From NCBI GenBank assembly GCA_947577185.1, contig CANPUE010000007.1, positions 1-64,000 of the forward strand: 64,000 bases of DNA, given 5' to 3'. Shown here one piece after another: positions 35,313 to 43,429 of the stretch. The stretch is from an uncultured Lachnospiraceae bacterium (GTDB taxonomy: Bacteria > Bacillota > Clostridia > Lachnospirales > Lachnospiraceae). The notes beneath the pieces were generated by a model. It did no database searches. It was given only the letters and a program-made list of their open reading frames with translations, and was not told the DNA's origin. The translations under genes and the position numbers were made by a program. Positions within the stretch are counted from its first letter, which is position 1; every line of letters starts with the position of its first letter.

Positions 35313-36467
35313 ATGACGACGAACGAAAAAGCACTGGAACTGCACAAACAATGGAATGGCAAGCTGGATACGGTATCCAAAACCCCGGTAAAGACAAGAG
35401 ACGACCTGGCCCTTGCCTATACACCCGGAGTCGCTGAGCCCTGCAAAGTCATCGCAAAATACAGGGAGGCCGCCTACACTTATACATGGAAGGCAAATAC
35501 GATCGCAGTCGTTTCTGACGGCAGCGCAGTACTCGGCCTGGGCAACATCGGTCCCCACGCGGCGATGCCCGTTATGGAGGGAAAAGCCGTATTATTCAAG
35601 GAATTTGGCGGCGTCAATGCCGTTCCCATCTGTCTGGATACACAGGACACGGAGGAGATCATCAAAGCTGTCACGTATCTTGCTCCCGGCTTCGGGGGAA
35701 TCAACCTGGAAGATATCAGCGCACCGCGCTGCTTTGAAATAGAAGAAAGATTAAAGGCAACGCTGGACATCCCTGTTTTCCACGATGACCAGCACGGCAC
35801 CGCGATCGTGGTACTGGCAGGCACCATCAACGCGCTCAAGGTCACAGGAAAGCAGAAAGAAAACTGCAAGGTTGTCGTTAACGGCGCCGGAAGCGCAGGC
35901 ATCGCTATTACAAAGCTTCTATTAAATTATGGATTCAAAGACATCATCCTGTGCGACAGCACCGGTATCGTGAGCAAGTCGCGCAAGGATCTGAACAAAG
36001 TAAAGAAAGAGATGACTGAGATTACGAATCTGTCAGATCAAAACGGTACGCTCTCGGATGCCATGAAGGGGTCCGACATATTTATCGGCGTGTCCGCTCC
36101 CGGTGTGGTAACACCCGATATGGTCGCATCCATGAATCAGGATGCCATCCTCTTTGCCATGGCAAACCCCGTGCCGGAAATCATGCCGGATGCCGCCAAA
36201 GCCGCAGGAGCACGCGTGGTAGGAACCGGACGTTCGGATTTCCCGAATCAGATCAATAACGTCGTTGCCTTCCCCGGAATTTTCAAGGGCGCTTTGGAAG
36301 GACGCGCAAAACAGATCACAGAAGAGATGAAACTTGCCGCGGCGCTTGCAATCGCTGACCTTGTACCGGAAGAAGAGCTGAGCGAAGATAACGTGATGCC
36401 GGAAGCATTCAATCCCAAAGTGGCAGATACGGTAGCGGAAGCCGTAAAAGCTCATATTCATGACTGA
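35313..36467 (+). CDS. NAD(P)-dependent malic enzyme
   Basis: The 384-residue protein is of the short bacterial malic enzyme type (MaeB without the phosphotransacetylase domain): LAYTPGVAEPCKVI, the metal and malate motif VFHDDQHGTAIVVLAG, the Rossmann loop VVNGAGSAGIAI and ALFAMANPVPEI. It should decarboxylate malate oxidatively to pyruvate in the cytosol. A ribosome site (GAGGTAGGA) lies before the ATG, and it is the first plus-strand gene after a divergent promoter. NAD versus NADP preference is not deducible with certainty. Confidence 0.94.
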   Translation: MTTNEKALELHKQWNGKLDTVSKTPVKTRDDLALAYTPGVAEPCKVIAKYREAAYTYTWKANTIAVVSDGSAVLGLGNIGPHAAMPVMEGKAVLFKEFGGVNAVPICLDTQDTEEIIKAVTYLAPGFGGINLEDISAPRCFEIEERLKATLDIPVFHDDQHGTAIVVLAGTINALKVTGKQKENCKVVVNGAGSAGIAITKLLLNYGFKDIILCDSTGIVSKSRKDLNKVKKEMTEITNLSDQNGTLSDAMKGSDIFIGVSAPGVVTPDMVASMNQDAILFAMANPVPEIMPDAAKAAGARVVGTGRSDFPNQINNVVAFPGIFKGALEGRAKQITEEMKLAAALAIADLVPEEELSEDNVMPEAFNPKVADTVAEAVKAHIHD

Positions 36468-36487
36468 GAAAGCACAAGCTTTGCAAA

Positions 36488-37495
36488 ATGAGAAAACACA
36501 GTACCGCAATACAACTGCCCGGCAGCTGGCTGGGCAGGCCCTATTACTCCCTCGATGCCTGGTGTCGGCAGACCTTCGGAGAGAAGCTGTATAAGATCGC
36601 CTTAAATGCCGGCTTTACCTGTCCGAACAGAGACGGCACATTAGATACGAGAGGTTGCATTTTCTGCAGTGCCGGCGGCAGCGGAGACTTCGCAGTCGAC
36701 ATGAATGCCGCGCCGTCCGCCGGGATCAGCACACAACTGGAAAAGGGCCGGAAGCTGTTTGGCCGGGAACACGCCTGCAGCAATTATATCGCCTACTTTC
36801 AGGCCTATACCAATACTTACGCCCCGCCCTCCCGCCTGCGGCAGCTCTATGAAGAAGCGCTGAAAGCGGATGAGGTGCGGGGAATTTCCATTGCGACAAG
36901 ACCCGACTGCCTGACCGATGAGGTGCTGACTGTATTGGTCGATATGCAGGAAAAATTTCCTGACAAATTTGTCTGGATCGAATTGGGACTCCAGACGATA
37001 CATGAAGAAACTGCGCTTTTTATCAGGCGCGGCTACGATCTGTCCTGTTTTGACATGGCTGTCAGCGCTCTGCATGCCATTGGGATTCCCGTCATCGTTC
37101 ATATCATTCTCGGACTCCCAGGGAAGCGCCGCACACAGAACAGATTCGAACTGGAGACGGAAACGGAACTGCTTGAAACCATTGACTACATGAATCAATC
37201 CCGTATATGGGGAATCAAATTGCAGCTCCTTCACATTTTAAAGGGAACCGATCTGGGCATGCTCTACGAAGAAGGCCGTGTGCCGCTCCTCTCCAAAGAT
37301 GACTATCTTTCCATGCTCATCCTGGCGTTGGAGCATCTTTCTCCCGATATCGTGATCCACAGGCTGACCGGCGACGGTCCGAAAGATCTGCTCACTGCCC
37401 CGCTCTGGAGCCTTGACAAACGCGGCGTCCTGAACGCACTGCATCACGAAATGAAACTCCGGCAGACCTTTCAGGGCCGCTTCTATCAAATATAA
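36488..37495 (+). CDS. TIGR01212 family radical SAM protein
   Basis: The 335-residue protein has the radical SAM cluster region GFTCPNRDGTLDTRGCIFCS, in which the three cysteines bind the 4Fe-4S cluster, followed by SAGGSGDFA and the TIM-barrel motifs IATRPDCL and WIELGLQT. This is the YtqA/YhcC-type family, whose reaction is not established; relation to Elp3-like enzymes has been noted. It starts 20 bases behind malic enzyme, with only a weak ribosome site, so coupling is possible. The DUF4364 gene follows. Confidence 0.9.
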   Translation: MRKHSTAIQLPGSWLGRPYYSLDAWCRQTFGEKLYKIALNAGFTCPNRDGTLDTRGCIFCSAGGSGDFAVDMNAAPSAGISTQLEKGRKLFGREHACSNYIAYFQAYTNTYAPPSRLRQLYEEALKADEVRGISIATRPDCLTDEVLTVLVDMQEKFPDKFVWIELGLQTIHEETALFIRRGYDLSCFDMAVSALHAIGIPVIVHIILGLPGKRRTQNRFELETETELLETIDYMNQSRIWGIKLQLLHILKGTDLGMLYEEGRVPLLSKDDYLSMLILALEHLSPDIVIHRLTGDGPKDLLTAPLWSLDKRGVLNALHHEMKLRQTFQGRFYQI

Positions 37496-37516
37496 AAACA
37501 GGAATTGGAGGCTTAT

Positions 37517-38032
37517 ATGACACAGGATACTCTCACATTCTACAAGCTGATCATCTTATACATTTTGGACCGCGCCGCTTTTCCGATCACCAAATCGCAG
37601 GTGGCGGACTTTATTCTCGAACAGGAATATATGGATTTCTTTGATCTCCAGCAGGTGTTTTCCGAATTGACCGATTCGGACATGATAACGGCACAGACGA
37701 TCCGCAACCGTACCCATCTTGCGATCAGCGAAGAGGGAAAAAAGACGCTGTCCCTCTTCCAGAGCCGTATCAGCAGTTCCACCAAAAATAAGATCGACCG
37801 CTTTTTCCGGGAAAATGAAATGGAAATGCGCAACGAAGTATCTATTCTCTCTGACTATTACAAGTCCACGACCGGGGAATATGAATCCCATCTGGTCGCA
37901 ACCGAACGCGGGATCCGGCTGGTCGATATCACACTGTCTGTACCGGACGAAGAAACCGCCGCCGCGATCTGCGACAACTGGCAGAAAAAAAACCAGGCGG
38001 TCTATCAGCAGTTGATCGAACAACTCTTCTGA
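37517..38032 (+). CDS. DUF4364 family protein, winged-helix-like
   Basis: The 171-residue protein begins MTQDTLTFYKLIILYILDRA and continues with a winged-helix-like segment (FPITKSQVADFILEQEYMDF, then a second strand-rich part NRTHLAISEEGKKTL). DUF4364 proteins are widespread in Clostridia and look like PadR/MarR-type DNA-binding proteins, but no target is known. GGAGG five bases before the ATG at 37517 decides against the upstream in-frame codon at 37505. It is the last of three plus-strand genes. Confidence 0.88.
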   Translation: MTQDTLTFYKLIILYILDRAAFPITKSQVADFILEQEYMDFFDLQQVFSELTDSDMITAQTIRNRTHLAISEEGKKTLSLFQSRISSSTKNKIDRFFRENEMEMRNEVSILSDYYKSTTGEYESHLVATERGIRLVDITLSVPDEETAAAICDNWQKKNQAVYQQLIEQLF

Positions 38033-38052
38033 AAGACCGCCCGTACGGTTTC
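38031..38052. terminator. short hairpin between convergent genes
   Basis: GAAAGACCG and CGGTTTC pair with one bulge around a six-base loop and are followed by TTATTCTTT on the plus strand. It overlaps the DUF4364 stop codon and faces the end of the DUF5722 gene. It may act in both directions, but the stem is short. Confidence 0.4.
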
Positions 38053-38071
38053 TTATTCTTTCCTGTAGTTC

Positions 38072-40453
38072 TTAATGTTTCCTGATCACTTCATTCCAAT
38101 TGGAGATACCGATGATACCCAGCGCGAAATCTGTATGTGCGGCTGACTGTGCCGTATCCACATATTTAAAAGCATTGTAGATCGACTTACGCACACCGCC
38201 GAGCGTATTGATGCCAAGCGCCAGTCCCTGATTGACTTCCAGCGTCGCATCCGTCTGTCTCGAAAACAGCATGCTGTCGATATACTGATTCGCTTCTATG
38301 ACTTTATACGCATAGACGAACGAGGCTGCCTGCAGATCCTGACCTTCTGAGGAGGTGTAACCCATTTCACTCAAAATCACATGACGCACCTCTCCCGAAT
38401 CCGTGCGCAGCGACTCCTTTTGCAGATAATCGGTCAGCACATGAATATTCTTGATGGAAATGACCGGCGTCGTCTCGGAATCAATCACATGAGAGGCCGC
38501 TTTCCCCGATGAGCTCCATGCCCTCGCACTCGTCAGCGGATAGTTGTACGGATGCTGTGCAACGCCCCAGTCAATATTTCCGCCGTTTTTAATATTGGTG
38601 TTAAAAGTGTCCACGATCTCTTTGGAACTGTAGCCGTTATTGGAATACAGGCTCTTGGCCCACTGCTGGTCGATCGATATGTAAACCCTTGCATTTCCGT
38701 TAATGCTCCTGATTCCGTTATAAAATATCCGGAAGGCCTTCGCGTACTCTTCCACATAACTGGCCGTATCCATGTACTCGATGTAGTTCCACTCACTTCT
38801 GGCATTGATCTCATTCCCGATCACCCAGTTCATAACGGTGCCGTGTCCGCTGCCCGAATAGCGGCTCGCCAGGAAGGAAGCAATTGCCTCCAGATACTCT
38901 GTACCGCTTGCATCTGCCGCGTTGAAGGCAAAATAAGGTGCATGGCCGCCGGAACGTGCCAGCGGATGGATCAGCTGTGTGTAACCGGGCGCCAGATCGT
39001 TCAGGATGATTGCCGTCGTGGTGATTCCCTTCGCGCTCAGAGTCGAAAAGATGTAATCATACTCCGATATAATCTGTCCGTTGAACGCATAGGTTTTGCC
39101 ATTGTAAGTATAATACACTGTCGGATAATGCTCGTGTGTCGTATTGCCCAGAATCCTGCTGAGCGGGATATTGTAAGCGGCATGTTTCACACCCAGATCA
39201 TCCAGTTCGGAACCTGCCAGCTTCTCCGGATCCACCAACAGCCCTTTCTTGGAACTGGTCTGGATAAAGGACTGCGTGCTTCTCGCGATCGCTTCCGGGT
39301 TCGTGATGTATTTCGGTCTGCTGATTGCCAAAAACTCTCCATCCTTTTTCACTGCGATCACAAACTTTGAAAAAAGTCTGGAAGACGGTGTATTATAATT
39401 CAGATTGACCGAGAAAGTCAAATCCACGTCTTTCTGGTCTTCGATAATATATTCGTCGTCTGTAATTTCCGTATCATACGTTTTTTCTTCAAACAGATAA
39501 TAATATCCGTCATCACTGACCGCCAATCCCTCAGCCGACATCGTGATATCGATCTTTCCCGTCTCACGGTTGATCACACAGCTCTCTATTGTGGCAAAAT
39601 CAGCAGCATTTTCCTCTGTCAGCTCTATTTCCGGCGGCCTGTTGCGCACACCGTCAAACATGAAGCGTGCCGCATCCACCAACGCCCTGACCGCATCTTT
39701 GCCCGCATCCTTCTTCAATACTTCCTTCATCCGGTCTCTTTTGTGCTGTGTCTGACTGTACTCGGCGAGTTCCACCGCCTCCATATGTACCATCGCTTCC
39801 ACCGCGGCGTTTTCGGCATTGATCCGCAGCGTCTGACTGCGCAGCCGCGCGGCCGCTATCGAGGAGACAAGAACCACCGCAGCGGCCGCAGCCGCCGACA
39901 CAATGATTATCTTTTTCTTTTTGGCTCGTTCTTTCGGCGCCCTGGATTTCTTCGGCGCCTTCTTTTTGGACGCGGTCTTCTGCGCAGCAATGGTTTCCCC
40001 GGAAGCGATGCTCTCTTCGGCAGTAATCATTTCTTTGTCCGCAGTCATCTCTTCGGAAACGGTCATTTCTTTGTCCGTAATCGTCTCCTGGAAAACAGCG
40101 ATTTCTCTGATCACGGTCATCTCTTCGGAAACAGCGCTCTTCTCTTCCGCATGTCCTGCGCAAACCGTTTCCTCTTCCATGCCTTCCCTGTCGCTTTCGA
40201 TGCTCTGTTCGACGGCATCCTCAGCCTCAATCTCCTCGACGATGATCTGTTCCTCCAAAAGGTTCCTCTGTCTGGCCTCTTTTTTCATCTTTTCCTTGCG
40301 CGCTTCCAGCTGCTTTTTTAACTGCGCTCTCTTTTCTTTGTCTCCGCGCTTTTTGTCTTTTATGTTCTTTTTATTCTCGGCTTTTTTTTCTTTGCCGGCG
40401 TTCTTTTCCTGAGTTGTATTCTTTCGATCATCCGTTGGATTATTTTGATTCAT
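38072..40453 (-). CDS. membrane-anchored DUF5722 protein with GH-like barrel
   Basis: The 793-residue protein has three parts. Residues 1-180 are cytoplasmic and highly charged, with Lys/Glu runs and nine hexapeptide-like repeats (about 107-160, such as TVSEEM TADKEM ITAEES). A membrane helix follows at about 181-200. The rest is extracellular; its C-terminal 450 residues match DUF5722, a TIM-barrel family. NWVIGNEINARSEW (Glu548) and VILSEMGYTS (Glu696) resemble the acid/base and nucleophile of clan A glycosidases, which is an inference. It overlaps the RarA gene by 14 bases and must be transcribed with it. A long charged cytosolic domain on a putative surface hydrolase is odd. Confidence 0.8.
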   Translation of the reverse strand: MNQNNPTDDRKNTTQEKNAGKEKKAENKKNIKDKKRGDKEKRAQLKKQLEARKEKMKKEARQRNLLEEQIIVEEIEAEDAVEQSIESDREGMEEETVCAGHAEEKSAVSEEMTVIREIAVFQETITDKEMTVSEEMTADKEMITAEESIASGETIAAQKTASKKKAPKKSRAPKERAKKKKIIIVSAAAAAAVVLVSSIAAARLRSQTLRINAENAAVEAMVHMEAVELAEYSQTQHKRDRMKEVLKKDAGKDAVRALVDAARFMFDGVRNRPPEIELTEENAADFATIESCVINRETGKIDITMSAEGLAVSDDGYYYLFEEKTYDTEITDDEYIIEDQKDVDLTFSVNLNYNTPSSRLFSKFVIAVKKDGEFLAISRPKYITNPEAIARSTQSFIQTSSKKGLLVDPEKLAGSELDDLGVKHAAYNIPLSRILGNTTHEHYPTVYYTYNGKTYAFNGQIISEYDYIFSTLSAKGITTTAIILNDLAPGYTQLIHPLARSGGHAPYFAFNAADASGTEYLEAIASFLASRYSGSGHGTVMNWVIGNEINARSEWNYIEYMDTASYVEEYAKAFRIFYNGIRSINGNARVYISIDQQWAKSLYSNNGYSSKEIVDTFNTNIKNGGNIDWGVAQHPYNYPLTSARAWSSSGKAASHVIDSETTPVISIKNIHVLTDYLQKESLRTDSGEVRHVILSEMGYTSSEGQDLQAASFVYAYKVIEANQYIDSMLFSRQTDATLEVNQGLALGINTLGGVRKSIYNAFKYVDTAQSAAHTDFALGIIGISNWNEVIRKH

Positions 40454-41777
40454 GAGCAGTTTCTTCCTTTATCTGTTTCATATGTTCCTTTATTTTTATT
40501 TCATATCCGTTGCCTGATGGATGGTAGAATTCCTTTCCAGTCAGTTCATAAGGCAGATATTGCTGCGCTACATAATGATTCGGATAATCATGGGCATATT
40601 TATAGCCGATACCGTGCCCAAGCCTGGCGGCTCCTTTATAATGCGCATCCTGCAGATGCGGCGGGATCGGCAGATTTCCGCTGCGCTCCAGCTCCGTCAT
40701 CACTTCAAAGATCGCCTGTGAACAGGCATTGCTCTTTGGCGCACAGGCGACATAAGCGGCCGCCTGCGATAAAATGAGCTGTGCCTCCGGCATCCCCACC
40801 CGCTCAACGGCGAGCGAGGCGCTGACCGCTACATTCAGCGCATTCGGGTCGGCATTTCCGACATCCTCAGCCGCACAGATCATGATCCTTCTGGCAATAA
40901 ACGTCACGCTTTCTCCGGCGTAAAGCATCCGGCCCAGATAGTAGACCGCCGCGTCAGGATCAGACCCTCTCATGCTCTTAATAAAGGCCGATATCGTGTC
41001 ATAATGGCTGTCCCCGGCTTTGTCATAACGGATGACCCGCTTCTGAATGCATTCCTGCGCGACATCAAGCGTAATATGTATCCTGCCGTCTTCCCCTCTT
41101 GCAGTTGACATAATGCCAAGTTCCACTGCGTTCAGCGCATGTCTGGCGTCTCCGCCCGAAAGTTCCGCGAGAAATGCCGCGGCCTCCTCATCGATCACGG
41201 CATCATACGCTCCCATGCCCTTTTCTTTGTCATATACGGCACGCTGAATCAGTGTTCTGATCTCTTCTCTGGAAAGAGGCTTTAATTCAAATATGACCGA
41301 ACGGGAAATAAGCGCCCCGTTCACTTCAAAATAGGGATTTTCGGTCGTCGCACCGATCAGAATGACAGTCCCGTCTTCCACAAACGGCAGCAGATAATCC
41401 TGCTGTCCTTTATTGAAACGATGGATCTCATCGATAAACAGGATGGTCTTTTTCCCATACATCCCGCTTACCTCTTTCGCCTGCGCGATTACAGCCTCCA
41501 TATCCTTTTTGCCCGCCACCGTCGCATTAATCTGCGTAAATTCAGCGCTGGTCGTATTGGCAATGACCCTGGCCAGCGTCGTCTTTCCGGTTCCCGGCGG
41601 CCCGTAGAAAATGATGGAACTGAGTTTATCCGCCTTGATGGCGCGGTAAAGCAGTTTGTCCTTTCCTATGATATGCTGCTGCCCCACTACTTCTTCAAGA
41701 ATGGAGGGACGAAGCCTTGCGGCCAACGGGGATTCCTTCTCCATGTTTGTACTTCTCATATAATCAAACAGATCCAT
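40440..41777 (-). CDS. rarA: replication-associated recombination protein A (AAA+ ATPase)
   Basis: The 445-residue protein has the RarA/MgsA/WRNIP1 layout: LAARLRPSILEEVVGQQHII, Walker A YGPPGTGKTT, Walker B ILFIDEIHRFN, the sensor motif IGATTENPYFEVN, and the C-terminal tetramerisation region (RGSDPDAAVYYLGRMLYAGE, then HYVAQQYLP). It acts at stalled replication forks. The frame opens with a GTG at 41789, but GGAG stands before the ATG at 41777. The DUF5722 gene overlaps its end by 14 bases. Confidence 0.94.
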   Translation of the reverse strand: MDLFDYMRSTNMEKESPLAARLRPSILEEVVGQQHIIGKDKLLYRAIKADKLSSIIFYGPPGTGKTTLARVIANTTSAEFTQINATVAGKKDMEAVIAQAKEVSGMYGKKTILFIDEIHRFNKGQQDYLLPFVEDGTVILIGATTENPYFEVNGALISRSVIFELKPLSREEIRTLIQRAVYDKEKGMGAYDAVIDEEAAAFLAELSGGDARHALNAVELGIMSTARGEDGRIHITLDVAQECIQKRVIRYDKAGDSHYDTISAFIKSMRGSDPDAAVYYLGRMLYAGESVTFIARRIMICAAEDVGNADPNALNVAVSASLAVERVGMPEAQLILSQAAAYVACAPKSNACSQAIFEVMTELERSGNLPIPPHLQDAHYKGAARLGHGIGYKYAHDYPNHYVAQQYLPYELTGKEFYHPSGNGYEIKIKEHMKQIKEETAHESK

Positions 41778-42085
41778 CTCTCTCCACACTTCCGGTACTG
41801 CCCTGTGTTTATGGCATATACAGTATTTATTTTAACATTTCAGACAGCAAAGCGCAAATAGATTCTCTTAAAAAATTCGTAAAATGTCTGTAACATTATG
41901 GCAGTCATACGGCCGCACGCTGTCACAGAACATGCGCATATGTGTAATTTGTGTGAACTTCGTTTTTCCCCTTGCTTTTTCCTGCATCCCCTTTATAATA
42001 AAAGTACAGGAACAAAAGGCAGCATGATAAGGCACATCGTTTTCCTGCTACTATTTTTTCACACACAGAAAAGGAGGACTTTTTT
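41778..42085. other. gap between rarA and the histidine-rich protein gene
   Basis: The gap of about 310 bases contains the promoter at 41972-41999 and a leader of about 80 bases for the plus-strand gene, with AAGGAGG before its start. No RNA gene or extra coding frame was recognised; the rarA promoter is not clear. Confidence 0.6.
41972..41999 (+). promoter_or_regulatory. promoter of the histidine-rich secreted protein
   Basis: TTGCTT (41972-41977) and a perfect TATAAT (41994-41999) are 16 bases apart, about 90 bases before the ATG at 42086. The leader ends in AAGGAGG. Confidence 0.7.
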
Positions 42086-42550
42086 ATGAAACGAGGTATT
42101 CGTATTTTGCTTGCTGTCCTGACAGCGTTCACATTCTTCCTGACCCCTGCTGCCAGCCTGATCGCTCCGCATTCCGCGGCGGTCGTTTCCGCACACGGGC
42201 ATCGTGGAGGCCACCACGGTTCAGGCCAGAATACCGTTACTGACTATTATTACTGTCACGGACACGACGCGCACACACATGATAACGGCGTCTGCCCTTA
42301 CTATGACGATCACTGTAATGATCCTGTCTACAACAGTTCCGATTACTATTACTGTCACGGACATGATGCCCATACACACGAAAATGACATCTGCCCTTAC
42401 TATGGTGACCACTGTGGCGATACTTACAGCAGCGGTTCCGGCAGCACTTCTTTTTCGCAGGGTTATTTCAGCCATATGCACTCAGAGAACGGACACAGAC
42501 AGCATTGCCGTTTCCTGATTCCCACGGCAACGGGTCTTTCTCTTCTTTAA
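42086..42550 (+). CDS. secreted His/Cys/Tyr-rich repeat protein, putative metal binder
   Basis: The 154-residue protein has a signal peptide (MKRGIRILLAVLTAFTFFLT, cleavage near the Ala-rich stretch before residue 36), then a His/Gly-rich stretch (AHGHRGGHHGSG) and two 33-residue repeats, each DYYYCHGHDAHTH then CPYY and DHC, starting at 42242 and 42341. A His-rich tail follows (YFSHMHSENGHRQHC). The regular Cys/His spacing suggests binding of zinc, copper or another metal outside the cell. No named family is claimed. It is a single gene with its own promoter and a terminator behind it. Confidence 0.85.
   Translation: MKRGIRILLAVLTAFTFFLTPAASLIAPHSAAVVSAHGHRGGHHGSGQNTVTDYYYCHGHDAHTHDNGVCPYYDDHCNDPVYNSSDYYYCHGHDAHTHENDICPYYGDHCGDTYSSGSGSTSFSQGYFSHMHSENGHRQHCRFLIPTATGLSLL
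42242..42439 (+). repeat. two 99-bp coding tandem repeats
   Basis: Two adjacent copies of a 33-codon unit start at 42242 and 42341; the second ends with the Ser-rich linker. The unit holds DYYYCHGHDAHTH and CPYY with a final DHC. The copies differ by scattered, mostly conservative changes, so the duplication is not recent. Confidence 0.85.
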
Positions 42551-42598
42551 GAGTTGATAAGAATTGATATAAAATTTACTAAAAATAGAACCCCAAAA

Positions 42599-42645
42599 GA
42601 AAACAATGCGCCCGCCGGTCATTTCCGGTAAGGCGCATTGTTTTG
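42599..42645. terminator. bidirectional terminator between convergent genes
   Basis: AAACAATGCGCC (42601-42612) and GGCGCATTGTTT (42632-42643) form a perfect 12-pair stem with an inner CCGG/CCGG pairing. T-rich tails are present both ways (TTTTGG on plus, TTTTCTTTT on minus). It separates the histidine-rich gene from the membrane protein at 42739. Confidence 0.85.
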
Positions 42646-42738
42646 GTTGTGCATCGCTTTGCGAAACAGCTTATCGCTTTTCATTTCCTGTTCGTTGTAA
42701 CATGATACGAAATTGGAATGATTTCTAAAAATTTTCCT

Positions 42739-43053
42739 CTATAACCGCCGGTCAAAATACATCGTCGCCGCCAGCTCTATCATATTGCGCACACCAATAT
42801 AGATCAGCACAAAAGTAGTTACCCGCTGCAAAGTAAATGTTCTCTGTTCGTCTATCAGGAAAGGCAGAATAACAACTGACACGAGCAGAATTGCGTTTGA
42901 AATGTTCGCAGTATTATTCGCTTTTAACTGTATCATCTGCCAACGCTCGTCTCCCATGTACTGCACCTGTTTCTTAGCTTTTAAGAGATACAGCCATAAA
43001 GTCGCAGTCACTGCCAAAACAATAAAGATCAATAAGATTGTCTGTTCATTCAT
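42739..43053 (-). CDS. small membrane protein paired with an HTH regulator
   Basis: The 104-residue protein has three hydrophobic segments (ILLIFIVLAVTATLWLYLLK; AILLVSVVILPFLI; TFVLIYIGVRNMIELAA) and the motif YMGDERWQMIQLKANNTANI between the first two. Comparable small membrane proteins are often encoded next to Cro/CI-like HTH genes in Firmicutes; the role is unknown. AAAGGAC lies seven bases before the ATG at 43053, so the earlier in-frame codon at 43113 is not used. It overlaps the HTH gene by eight bases. Confidence 0.8.
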   Translation of the reverse strand: MNEQTILLIFIVLAVTATLWLYLLKAKKQVQYMGDERWQMIQLKANNTANISNAILLVSVVILPFLIDEQRTFTLQRVTTFVLIYIGVRNMIELAATMYFDRRL

Positions 43054-43264
43054 ATGATTTGTCCTTTCTATATTCAAATACTTCACTGATTGGCACACCG
43101 AAGGTTTCTGCAATCTTAAATGCCAATTCTAAAGACGGTGTATATTTATACTTTTCAATTGAAATGACCGCCTGTCGTGAAATTCCGACCCGCACTGCCA
43201 GATCTGCCTGTGTCCAGTCTCTTTCAGCGCGCAGTACTTTTATCCTGTTGCATATCAAAGTCAT
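43046..43264 (-). CDS. Cro/CI-type HTH transcriptional regulator
   Basis: The 72-residue protein is a single HTH_3 domain: RIKVLRAERDWTQADLAVRV, the recognition helix region GISRQAVISIEKYKYTPSLE, and the closing LAFKIAETFGVPISEVF. It has no effector domain. It overlaps the small membrane protein gene by eight bases. Two TGTAA-type palindromes flank and overlap its promoter, so it should repress its own operon. AAGGAG precedes the ATG closely. Confidence 0.92.
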   Translation of the reverse strand: MTLICNRIKVLRAERDWTQADLAVRVGISRQAVISIEKYKYTPSLELAFKIAETFGVPISEVFEYRKDKSYE

Positions 43265-43278
43265 CTCTCCTTTTCAAA

Positions 43279-43296
43279 ATGTAATCAACTGATTAC
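43279..43296. promoter_or_regulatory. operator palindrome 1 (proximal)
   Basis: TGTAATCA-AC-TGATTACA is a perfect 18-base palindrome lying between the promoter and the HTH start codon. Its centre is 25 bases from the second site at 43304-43321. Confidence 0.75.
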
Positions 43297-43301
43297 ATTA
43301 A

Positions 43302-43330
43302 AATTGTAACACACTCATTACATTTTGTCA
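43302..43330 (-). promoter_or_regulatory. promoter of the HTH/membrane protein pair
   Basis: A perfect -35 TTGACA (43325-43330) and TACAAT (43302-43307) stand 17 bases apart on the minus strand, about 40 bases before the HTH start. An imperfect palindrome lies inside the spacer. Confidence 0.85.
43304..43321. promoter_or_regulatory. operator palindrome 2 (in the promoter spacer)
   Basis: TGTAACA and TCATTACA form an imperfect copy of the 18-base palindrome at 43279-43296. It covers the spacer and -10 box of the promoter, where a bound repressor would block RNA polymerase. Confidence 0.6.
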
Positions 43331-43429
43331 ACATAGTAAAACAATTAAGCTCTGCCTGCGTTCTGCCCTGACAAAACAAATGGCTGACCGGCTATTATAA
43401 ACCGATCAGCCAAACAACAATTCCCGGCC

